Positions 21,439-30,422 of a stretch of 37,754 bases of DNA are shown in pieces. The first letter of the stretch is position 1. Each line of letters starts with the position of its first letter. The DNA is taken from contig JBNGIQ010002410.1 in the NCBI GenBank assembly GCA_049999765.1, forward strand, positions 1 through 37,754, read 5' to 3'. Position numbers and translations under genes: made by a program. This DNA is from Phaeoceros laevis (lineage: Eukaryota > Anthocerotophyta > Anthocerotopsida > Notothyladales). The notes under the pieces were generated by a model that had not been told where the DNA came from, ran no database searches, and saw only the letters and a list, made by a program, of their open reading frames with translations.

Positions 21439-24400
21439 ATGCCGAAGAAGTCTCTGAGATCAAGTAAAAGAAGCAGTTCGAACAGCACCCCGAGTCCTGC
21501 GCCTGGATCACAGAGACGGAGAAACTCTCCCTCGTTTTTAGTATGGTTTGGTGTAGCTGCTGGAGTGATTTTGCTAGTGTTCGTGAATTCTGCTTTCAGT
21601 GTCGGCAAGGAACTCGTGATCAAGCTTGATGCTCCTCTGGTGGCGGAGGTCAAGGACGAGGATGGCCCGACAGAGCTGGCTGGGAAGAGGCCAAGCCCAG
21701 ACGAGTGGGACGACGGGTGCAAACCTGGTGGAGTGTGTGAGAGGAGTAAACCGGTCCTGGAAACAGGATTTCAGACACCGCAGGAAGAAGAGCTAACTGA
21801 CGGGGGTAATGCAGGTAATTCGCATGAAGCAGATCCGACAGCTGGTAAGGCCGACATTGCTTACGAAGGGGATCAATTCCTGACACCGAAGCCACCTGAA
21901 TCCGACCGCTCTCCACCTAATGATGATGGAGAGAGAGGAGGCTTGCTCCAAGCTTTGGATGCAAGGGAGTATAGAGAGCACGGTGCTAGTCTCTTGCTGA
22001 AAGGCGGGTCTGGAGGTGGCAGCCCTAGAGTTTGTTTGGCTGGTGAATTCTCTGCAGATGAGTGTAGTGAAGACAAGGATAAAATACTACCTAGGTGCTT
22101 GGTAGCCGTGCCGGTTGCAAGTAAGGAGGTTCTTCCCTGCATAGAAGACTTGCTGCCCGTGGACCGTGGGTGTGATGGTGAAGAGGTGGAATCTGATGTA
22201 GTGAGGATCCCTGACGGTCCTGACATTGGTGATTCAGATACTGTTGTATTCTGCTTCCATAATCCAATTTCTGGCAGATCAACTTGTGGCTCACTGTGCA
22301 GCAGTCCAGGGACGGAGACACCAGAAATTCGATCTCGGGTCTGTCTATGCGGTGCTGGTTTGCTGCACTTCCTTCTGGACGAACCTCAGTTTCTCCAAAA
22401 AGAGGACGCCGAGAATTGGCCAGAAATAGCTGGCACCGCTGTTCAAGGACTGAATGGAATAGATGCTAGCATAGGGTCAGCTGATAAAAAGGAAGTAACT
22501 TTGGATGAGGTTGACTCGTCCACCGAGACAGGCACTGTCATCACTGTGGACCACACTGGTGCTGGGACACATCTCAGCATGAAACCCCAAGGGGATGTTA
22601 TGGAAAACTTCCAAACCTTGACTGAAGTGTCCCATGTGGGGTCTTCATTGTCAGGGGAGATTGAAAACCTTGTATCAGAAAGTGCTTTGCAAACAGAGGT
22701 CGTAAAGCCCGTCCTGGGCTTAGTAGGCTTGGATGAGTTCAAGAAGTCGCATCTGGAAAAACAGCAACAGGTTCAAATTAACAACGGGAATGCTTCTGGT
22801 GCTACTGGCCAAGTCATTAGGCGTACATCCGAAGATTACAATTTTGCAGCAGCCACTCATGGGGCTAAAATTGTTGCATCCAGCAAAGAAGCCAAGGGGG
22901 CAAATTATATTCTTGAGAAGGATAAAGATAAGTATCTACGCATACCCTGCAATGCAGAGGACAAGTTCGTTGTTATTCGACTCTCAGCCGAGACTCAGGT
23001 TGATACCTTCCTAATCTCCAACTTTGAGTTTTATTCCTCCAACTTGAAGGATTTTGAACTTCTAGGGAGTAAGGTTTACCCAACAGAGGATTGGATTCTT
23101 CTTGGGAAGTTTCAGGCAGAGAATGTTAGGCATCCTCAAACATTTGATGTTACCGAGTCGAGGCTTGTTAGGTTTGTGAAGCTCCAAATGCTGACTCATT
23201 ATGGGTCTGACTTTTACTGCACTCTCAGTATGGTGGAAGTCCGTGGGGTTGATGAGATTGAGAGTCTTCTTGAAGGGTGGATCCCGGCTCCAGAACCTGA
23301 GAATGGGGTAAAATCACTACCTTCTGGACCTGTTCTACAGGAGGAGAGTGTTGGTGCAGGTGCAACTAGGCCCATACAGAACTCCCCATCACATCTGGAG
23401 ACCACTATGCCTGCACACTCTGCAACATCCAACTCTTTGCAGGTTCCCTCAACTGGAGAAGAAAGTGATGGTCTGGGTTACAACCCTGAGAAACTTGTAA
23501 AGGAGCCAAGCACTGGCGAGAATTTTGTAACAGGAATCAGTGAACCCGGATCTGGTTCTGTAGCTGCGCCTTTGGTGCAAGAAACGGTGCATGTGCACTC
23601 TCGGCCAACAGGAGAGGCTGCATTGAAAATTGTTATGCAGAAGGTCAAAGCATTGGAACTTAACCAGTCACTTTTTGATCAGTACATTGAAGATTTAAAT
23701 GTGAAAATCAAGGACACTTTCTTCAGTTTTGGCCAAGAGCTGATTCTGCTCACAGAGAAGCTTCGAAATGAGACAGCAACTTCAGCAAATTTAGCATCAC
23801 GACTTCAGGACCTGGTACTGTCCCTTATACAATGTTATTTTTGTCAGTCCAGTGCGCTGTCATCTAATTTAAATGTGTGCACACACTAGTCGTCAGGGTG
23901 ACTGGTGTAGGTCCTTTCAAGTTTGGAGGCAGTAATTTCCTTCAGAGATCAACATTCGTTTTATGGTTTGCTGCTGCACAAGCGAATCTAATCAAATTCA
24001 GGCTGTGTATCAGGAGATGAAAGTGGAGATGGAGAGTGAAGTGTTAGACGACGTTATAGCTAGTAAATTCAACAATGTTTCAGCTGACTACGCATTTTTA
24101 AGGTGTGTATAACCGCTGGTTTTGGCTCTCGTGCACGTTAACGTTTTTCTTCCATTACTTGGGAAGTTCTGTCATGGAGTACGTTAGGTGTAAGGCATGC
24201 TGCAAAACTGTCTGACATAGAAGAGAATACAGTATCCTATGTGGGTGTTAGCCAGTTTCTCTTGGTGGTATCACAGATATGTCAAAATACAATGAGACTT
24301 TCTTCTGTTGCAACAGGTTGCAGATTCGACGGCTAGAGAGCCGGGAACTTACAGCGGTAATGCTTTCATTTTTTACAACAATCATATCCTTTGTTTTGTT

Positions 24401-24536
24401 GTGTACTCTGAGGAGACATAATGTGAATAATTCTGGCAAGCCAGTGCGAAAGAGCCGACCTGATTTATATCTGAGCATTGCCTATCTGCTGATAATGTGG
24501 AGCGCAACCTTGGTTGTCTTGGTGCTAGTTGCATAA
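21439..24536 (+). CDS. Mid-SUN domain protein (plant SUN3/4/5-like, ER/nuclear envelope)
   Basis: Three exons are inferred: 21439-23814, 24002-24102 and 24317-24536 (898 residues). The protein starts with a basic Ser-rich tail and a membrane helix (residues 32-52). A long acidic, low-complexity luminal linker follows. The SUN domain lies at about residues 463-610 ('DYNFAAATHGAKIVAS', 'DKYLRIPCNAEDKFVVIRLS', 'FELLGS', 'TEDWILLGKFQAEN', 'RFVKLQMLTHYGSDFYCTLS', 'VEVRGVDEIE'). After another linker come coiled-coil segments (about 735-838) and two closely spaced C-terminal helices (839-857, 876-898). SUN in the middle with three membrane spans is the mid-SUN type (yeast Slp1, plant SUN3-5), which works in the ER and nuclear envelope in nuclear shape and membrane-protein quality. 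The last helix runs to the very C-terminus. Confidence 0.92.
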
Positions 24537-25576
24537 TTGCCCTCACGTCCTCCCGGGTAAATCTCTGGTGTAGGAGTCTGGACTGAATGATTATCAGCGG
24601 TTGAGTGTACCATATACATTTTGCGATTGTTAATTTGTATTGCAGTTATTGCCTGCCATAATTCTTCTTACAACAAATCTCATAACCCCGTGGACTGCGT
24701 GGTGGTGGTGATGATTTGGCTTGACATCAGGGATACATCTGGGACAGATATATCTCTAGTGTACAAATATGGTTAGGACTTCCACTATCACAAGCCTACT
24801 TCGGTCTTCTCGTCAATTGCAACCGCCTTCTCAATTGCAATTGAAATTTCTCCATAGCAATTGCATTTTCGTATATTCCCTTTATTTTCTACTTTGCTGT
24901 TATATAATTCAACTTTTATTAGTATATTGAATAATTGAACCATATTCCTTATTTAGGGGGCCCTTCATTTCTCCATACTATATGGTATGCAAATGACTTG
25001 CCTTTACTCTAAGCACTATAAATGAACCTTCTCCGATCAGCCACATCACATCAATCTTCACATAACATCAATCTTCTTCAATCATACCTTCCTTGCTTCC
25101 TTCCTTCTAGTTGTTCGTGTTTTCTCTTTCGCTAAGAATGTTGTTCCTCATAGTCCACCTTAGAGGTTTGCGTAGAATGACGTGGCAGCATTTTCAAATT
25201 TAATGGACAGATGTTTTTTGAGGAGCAGGGTGAAGCAATCACGACCTATAGCAGTTCTTTATTGCTCTAGAGCCTTCACTTAGATAGTTAGCTCTCCGTA
25301 GTGGTACCGCATGTAGGTGCCGGGTCACACCTTGGGTGTACTTGTTATTGGATTCGAATATATCTTATGTTATAAAAGAATAATGAGAGAAAGTGGTTTG
25401 TGTGTTTGTGTGTTACCATGCTCTCTCTCTATGTGTTGCAAGAGCGATGTGTTGATGTGTTTGTGTGTGACATGCTCTCACCTTGCGTGATCACGCATGC
25501 GGAGCATGAGCGTGAGCGGAGCGCACGCATGAGCACGAGAGGGAACGTGAGCACGCGCGCACGCGCTAAAATAAAG

Positions 25577-25648
25577 GCAGATCCAGGAATTAAACCCAAG
25601 ATCTCCTCATCCCAATGGAAAAACCCAACTAGATGACCTACTCTATTT
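25577..25648 (-). repeat. tRNA-like patch, possible SINE head
   Basis: Read on the minus strand, this holds an A-box-like TCATCTAGTTGGG followed about 30 bases later by a B-box-like GGGTTTAATTCC. That is the layout of RNA polymerase III internal promoters in tRNA genes and tRNA-derived SINEs. It does not fold into an obvious functional tRNA. A SINE relic is the best guess; a chance match is possible. Confidence 0.3.
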
Positions 25649-25702
25649 TATGAAAACTAATGGTTCAAATAGTTTATATTCCCTTGATTCTAAGGGGATA
25701 TA

Positions 25703-25732
25703 ATGGATGGATGGGATGGATGGATGGATGGA
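25703..25732. repeat. GGAT/ATGG microsatellite
   Basis: About seven units of the tetranucleotide GGAT with one extra base interrupting, directly readable in the sequence. Confidence 0.8.
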
Positions 25733-26353
25733 AGCGTGATTACCGTCGAATTCGACAGGCCATATACTAGTATCTATCTATCACTTCACAGACCGATGTT
25801 TTTTGAGGAGCAGGGTGAAGCAATCACCACCTGTAGTAGTAGCTCTTTACTCTAGCTGACACTTTGTCTCCATTCCTTTTATACATCTTGGATGCTTGCC
25901 TAGTATTCAAAGCTTCTTCAATATCAATACTTCCCAACATCTTCCACGCCTTTAGGCGAGGATAACTTTGTCACTGGTCTCTCCTACTTACGATCACCGG
26001 TTTCAAAAAAGCTATGATCCATGATGAATTTGTTGTCTGTTTTTTTTGAAATCAAACATATGTACTTATTTTCAATCAACCCAGATCATATTAGATATCT
26101 CTTGTGCTCATAGCTAGTCTTCCGTCTCTAATCTACTTGACCGTCTGAGTAACACTGAACTCTTCAAACAATGAAGGCAGTTGGGGGCAAGAAGGATCAG
26201 AACTCCTCCACGTGTTACAAACCTACTATGACTCCCACTAGACCACTATATGTTCATAGCTATTAAGGGAGGTTTTTTGGTCCTACGTTCCATTATATGA
26301 GATGCATAATTTCATGCACCTATTATTAATTTTGTTAAGATAATTCAACATGC

Positions 26354-27109
26354 ATGACATATCTTCACGCAACAAAAAAATCAGAGCAACGAAGCCGATC
26401 GATCACTTTTGCTATCAAAAGCAATACGATGAGTGTTCCTCCTTTGGCCTTGGACAACATGGAGTGCAAGCTTGCAGCTTTCAACTCCTTGGCCCTTGAT
26501 GATAAACTTTTGCTATCAAAAGCAATACGACATCTAACTGTTCCTCCTTTGGCCTTGGACAACATGAAGTGCAAGCTTGCAGCTTTCAACTCCTTGGCCC
26601 TTGGTGATAAAAATGCTCTCCAACATAACAGCACTATAAATATGAATGTGCTTGTTTGTGACCACTCATCACAAAAAGATTGCGCTCCTCTCTCAATCAC
26701 TCTTGCCACTCTAAAAATGGGTCGCAAAACTGAAATTGATTTGGCTAAGTTTTTGGCGAAAGACATTGTCGAAATTCTAACGGACTTCATCTCCGTAAAT
26801 GACATGCATATCTACCCAGCTGCTTTAATAGAAGATGACCTTCTGAAGAACATGGATCTAAAGGGCATCACAAGCACCCACAGCACTGTGTTAGCGCCCC
26901 CGCCGCCGCCTCCTCCACCTCCTCCTCCACATAAAAGTAAATGTGAGAATTTGCTCATAAATCTATATTGAGTTCACTCAACATATGATGCCTGTAAAAT
27001 TTTCATTGTACTTAACTTTGATGGGACTTCAGGGAGTGGACCGGGACATGGAATGAAGCGCAAAACAACTGAATCACCTAAGGCAAGGGCAAAAAGGAAA
27101 AAAATGTGA
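26354..27109 (+). CDS. Hypothetical basic protein with internal duplication, polyproline run and NLS-like tail
   Basis: Two exons, 26354-26936 and 27033-27109, join in phase across a GT-AG intron of 96 bases. They give 219 residues ending in a strongly basic tail ('GMKRKTTESPKARAKRKKM'), which looks like a nuclear localisation signal. Residues about 29-92 contain two copies of 'PPLALDNMxCKLAAFNSLAL' 35 residues apart. A middle part ('IDLAKFLAKDIVEILTDF', then 'AALIEDDLLKNMDLKGIT') faintly recalls the second half of a SAM domain, but this is weak. Eleven consecutive prolines precede the splice site. An AATAAA at 27343 could serve as poly(A) signal. It lies alone in repeat-rich DNA, so it may be a young or element-derived gene. 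I do not assign a function. Confidence 0.5.
26405..26615 (+). repeat. Tandem duplication of about 100 bases with a frame-changing indel
   Basis: ACTTTTGCTATCAAAAGCAA occurs at 26405 and 26506 (101 apart), while the following block from GTTCCTCCTTTGGCCTTGGA occurs at 26435 and 26540 (105 apart). The 4-base difference means the first part of the unit is read in different frames in the two copies and the second part in the same frame. Confidence 0.85.
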
Positions 27110-27424
27110 ATTTATTCATTAATGGTCCGCACTTGAAGTGGTAGTGTGATTCTGTTAAAGGAAGTTTACACGGTCCCATAGATGGCACCCCACCCTTGTG
27201 GTGTGCACCCGCGATGGTTTGTCATGTCTGCTATGGTATTTGCTGTCCTAGTGGCCTTGAATGATACTCGGCTAGTTGAAATAAGGGTTCTGGTACAAAG
27301 ATAGGGAGCTTGCCAATAACCTCCAATGTAGGCTGATGAATGAATAAAGTATATTGTTCTTCGATGTTGGCCTTTTAAGGACCCTTGCTTCTCTTGTGAA
27401 GTTGTGATTTAGTGCTATGTATCC

Positions 27425-27557
27425 TGAGGCTGGTCGAAGATTGGAAGCCGTTCATACTCTTTTATAAATGCTGCACTACCAAATTAAATTCATGAGGCTG
27501 GTCGAAGTTTGAAAGTCGTTCATACTCTTTTATAAATGCTGCACTACCAAATTAAAT
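27425..27557. repeat. Tandem duplication, unit 68 bases
   Basis: 27425-27489 and 27493-27557 match except at a few positions. Both start TGAGGCTGGTCGAAG and end CTACCAAATTAAAT. Confidence 0.85.
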
Positions 27558-27973
27558 AATATCGATGGAGGGGACAAGTATGATCTTTTTATTTGTGAGA
27601 AGCGTAAGAGTCTTTACATACCCATAATTTAGTTGTACAATGAGGAGGCAACATTCCGACTTTACCTAGCTTAGATGTTCGTTTCCTCTATGAGCCTACC
27701 TCCACTAAGCCTTTGAGCACGTCTATTTGTCAATGCCTAGACTTTAGGGGAGCTACGCGGATCTCCCTTCCTCACGCGGCCAGTACCCTGCACGATGAAT
27801 GAATGAATAAAAGGACATTGTCCTCCGTACAGTCCTGCAAAAAGTGCAGGGCCCCTCTAACCAACTTATTAACCAAAGTGGGAGTTTCACTTACAAGTGT
27901 GAGAGCCCAATCTTGAAACTCATTGACAACTCTAAAGCGGGAGTTTTCACTCAAAAGCAGGAGTCTCCATTGG

Positions 27974-28055
27974 CAATCCAGGTACCCCTGCTGTCACAAG
28001 ACACGCATTGCAACTCCAATCCAGGTATCCCTACTATCACAAGACACGCATTGCA
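27974..28055. repeat. Tandem duplication, unit 43 bases
   Basis: CAATCCAGGTAYCCCT is followed by TCACAAGACACGCATTGCA in both copies (27974 and 28017), with three or four differences between them. Confidence 0.8.
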
Positions 28056-28789
28056 TCCTTGGGCATGAAGAGTCCCCTAATAAATGAAGTTGTTGTTGTA
28101 GATCATCAACGCCTTGTGCTCTCTGTACATATAGGTTTCTCCATGGGCCATGAACACTTCGGCTCTTCCCATTGCTTCAAACACCACAACTACATTCCCA
28201 GGCGATTTCCATTACACAAAAAAATGATATTATGAGTTGTAGAAGAGTAGGGGTGATCTTTTACCTACTTGGGGGACCTTGCCCAGGGTACTCCCCCCAT
28301 AAACCTTGAGGGCGTTGACCTCCTTTACAAACCAAGCCAGCTTCATCATTGCCTCATAGGGCCTCTTGAACATCTTCAGTGGTACCTAGGAGAAGCATGG
28401 TCTTCTTGCCCAGGATCTTCATCAGAGTAAGGGTGTTGTGGTGGAGAGTCCCTTCAAATGTGCCCTTGTCTCGAGCTAGCCCTTCTTGCAATGGCTTGGT
28501 CCCTATGTAAAAGAGATGGTCTATTGTAAAGGTGTGTTTTCCTCAAAGACTGTAGTAGTAGTAGAAAAGAGCGGCGCTATACCAACTCCATAAAGGAATT
28601 GAGCACGCCACCATGTTTGCTGTGAATTGCTATATCTTGAATAGCCACCCCATAAAGTTATGAAGAACAAAAATCATGACATTTCCTTGACTCTTCACCA
28701 TATTTCTGGCCACAACAATATGATAATAATGAGAGAGTCCATATTCTTAATAAGGCGGAAACCCTAACTTACCTGTTCCCTTCACGCTA

Positions 28790-29210
28790 CTTCTGTCCTT
28801 GCTTCGCGGCGAGGCATGCAGCCATGACCAGCCGGCCTTGGCTGCCGGGCTGGCCAAGGCTGTGCCTTGCCGCGCTTGCATCTCGCGTGCCAGACGAAAC
28901 CATTGCCAGCTTGCTCGCCTCTTGGCTGCCTGGCCATGGTTGTGGCTAGGTGCAGCCAGATCCCTTCGCCATAACCAGCTTCTGCTGGCAGGCCAAGTCT
29001 GGCGACTCTGGCCATGGCTGCGCCTGGCCGCACTTACATTTTGCGCGCGCTCCCGGCCGGCCCGGCCAGGCGCAGCCATAGCCAGGCAGCTCCCCTGTTT
29101 GGCCGCCTGGCCATCGCTGCATCCAGGCTGCCAAGAGGCGCACTTGGCAGCCCCGACCCCGCGGGCACTTGGGCCGTGCAGTGCCTCCTACTCGCCCGTT
29201 CGATGTGCAA
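28790..29210. repeat. GC-rich island with degenerate CTGGCCATGG repeats and a 20-base hairpin
   Basis: In otherwise AT-rich DNA this block is dominated by GGCC/GCTGC words. CTGGCCATSGYTG-like motifs occur near 28930, 29008 and 29107. 29010-29029 and 29064-29083 are inverted copies matching at 19 of 20 positions around a 34-base loop. Open frames on both strands (for example 28799-29233 plus, 28747-29079 minus) are explained by the lack of AT-rich stop codons and show no family. Confidence 0.6.
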
Positions 29211-29597
29211 TTCGTGAAGTTAAAATTTATTAAAATTAAATATTTCAAACCCTATAGGAACGTCATCGGTGTGTTCCTGAAACGTGATGCGTGTTTCTTA
29301 CGCGTTTCTTTGCCCTACTTTTAATATCCTAGAAACCCTGTGGACCAACTCTTGAGAGTATTCCTTACTCATTAGGTATCTTTCTTCAAGGTCATTGGCA
29401 ATTTGGCATTGCATCTTGGTTCGATTGCGTGCCATAGCTAAATGAAATTTAACGAATGAATGAAGGAATTAAGTTCTCTCCTTTTTTGAAAGTTGGTACT
29501 AAAAATGATCAGCTCCCGGAGACCTAGTCGATATCCATTTCATGGGCCATTTGGTCACTCGTGGAGGAAACACAGTCTAAGGACCACACCGCACGGA

Positions 29598-29867
29598 AAC
29601 GGACACATGGAAGGATCAATGTATGGACCGTTGGGTCAGTGTCTGATGAATGCGCAACGGTAATTACAAGCTCAGTTAGCGATAGATGTATGCCCTAGAC
29701 TTCTAAAGAGACGTCCGGGTTCAGCATGTGAAGCGGAGCGAGCCCCTAATACTGTGCGTAACCTGCCAACGTGCACGTTGATGAGAGCGAACTGCAACGG
29801 AGGGAGACCTCACATGTGACCGTTGCAGAGAGAGGGACGGACTTGGCAGAGAGAGAAGAGAGCCGTT
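29598..29867. promoter_or_regulatory. Cluster of six MSA-like cores (AACGG/CCGTT) upstream of the cyclin
   Basis: Cores are at 29598-29602, 29628-29632, 29656-29660, 29796-29800, 29820-29824 and 29863-29867, about 555-825 bases before the cyclin ATG. AACGG is the core of the M-phase-specific activator element bound by three-repeat MYB (MYB3R) factors, which drive B-type cyclins at G2/M. The flanks fit the full 11-base consensus only partly. The spacing implies a leader of a few hundred bases or an unseen upstream exon. Confidence 0.55.
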
Positions 29868-30422
29868 GGCAGGTTCCGCCTTCACGCCTGTCCGCTTGGC
29901 CTTCTTCTGCCGGCTTGCTCCTGCTAATGCTGCTATGCGTTTTACCGCTCTGCCCCTCTCCTGCCTCACACTCTGCTCGGAGGCTCGGAGAAGGAAGCTC
30001 GTACGCGGAGGTGGAGAAGCGCGTCTGCTGCGTGTTGGTGCTGGCCGGGAGCTTTTCCGCTCATTCCGCTCTTCCTGAAGCTGTCAGCAGGGTTGCGTGC
30101 TGGCACAGTGCTCTGATCTCGTTTCTTTCCCTTGGTCTCCTTGCCTCCTCCATACCCTTTTGCTTGCGAGCATTGTTCGGTTCTCTGCTTTTTCCGTCCT
30201 CCTTCAGCTCTCCCCCCTCTCCACACCTATTTCGTGCTCACACTCGCCACATTCTTAGAGCTGCTGTCTTTCTTAGCTTTCCTCCTCCGTTTCTGTTTCT
30301 GGGAGGTAGTGCATTGCAGGTCTGGGGATGTAGGTTTTGCTGTCTCTACTAACACTGTCTCATCACCACCACCTTTCTGTCCGAGATTTCCCGTTGGAGG
30401 CAGCTACCAGTGATCTGTTCCA

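Larger units (their letters stand above)
25210..25855. repeat. Imperfect direct repeats about 60 bases long, 585 bases apart
   Basis: 25210-25242 and 25795-25827 share 33 identical bases (starting GATGTTTTTTGAGGAGCAGG). The match continues with mismatches and indels to a common CTCTAG near 25270 and 25855. The copies could be LTR or other element fragments, or a local duplication. Confidence 0.75.
24537..26353. other. AT-rich accessory region, repeat-bearing, no clear gene
   Basis: This follows the SUN gene. It contains several CAATTGCA motifs (24814-24870), a TATA-like CACTATAAATG near 25014, direct repeats at 25210 and 25795, an alternating purine-pyrimidine GC tract near 25550, a tRNA-like patch at 25577-25648 and a GGAT microsatellite at 25703-25732. 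On the minus strand about 25850-25990 is a 50-codon open stretch ('LKAWKMLGSIDIEEALNTRQ') with no recognised family. The mixture suggests nested or decayed mobile-element pieces, but I cannot assign a family. Confidence 0.5.
27110..29590. other. Repeat-rich region between the 26-27 kb gene and the cyclin promoter
   Basis: No intact gene is seen. It contains tandem duplications at 27425-27557 and 27974-28055 and AATAAA-bearing patches near 27343 and 27803. It also holds a 62-codon open stretch on the minus strand (28542-28357) with a possible degenerate ubiquitin-like ending ('GKKTMLLLGTTEDV') and a GC-rich island at about 28790-29210. Together these look like decayed mobile-element and gene fragments. 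Confidence 0.45.

Noticed and set aside
24898-25360. Possible LTR (TGTTA start, TATA box near 25014, primer-site-like TGGTACC near 25302)
   Set aside because: No second LTR copy or retroelement coding domains, and the primer-site match is only a few bases.
28799-29233. Ala/Arg/Leu-rich frames on both strands in the GC island
   Set aside because: Long frames are expected where stop codons are rare; both strands are open and show no family.
29771-30352. 193-residue plus-strand frame before the cyclin
   Set aside because: Leu/Ser/Pro-rich translation of CT-rich leader DNA and overlaps the MSA-core cluster; most likely the cyclin promoter and 5' leader.
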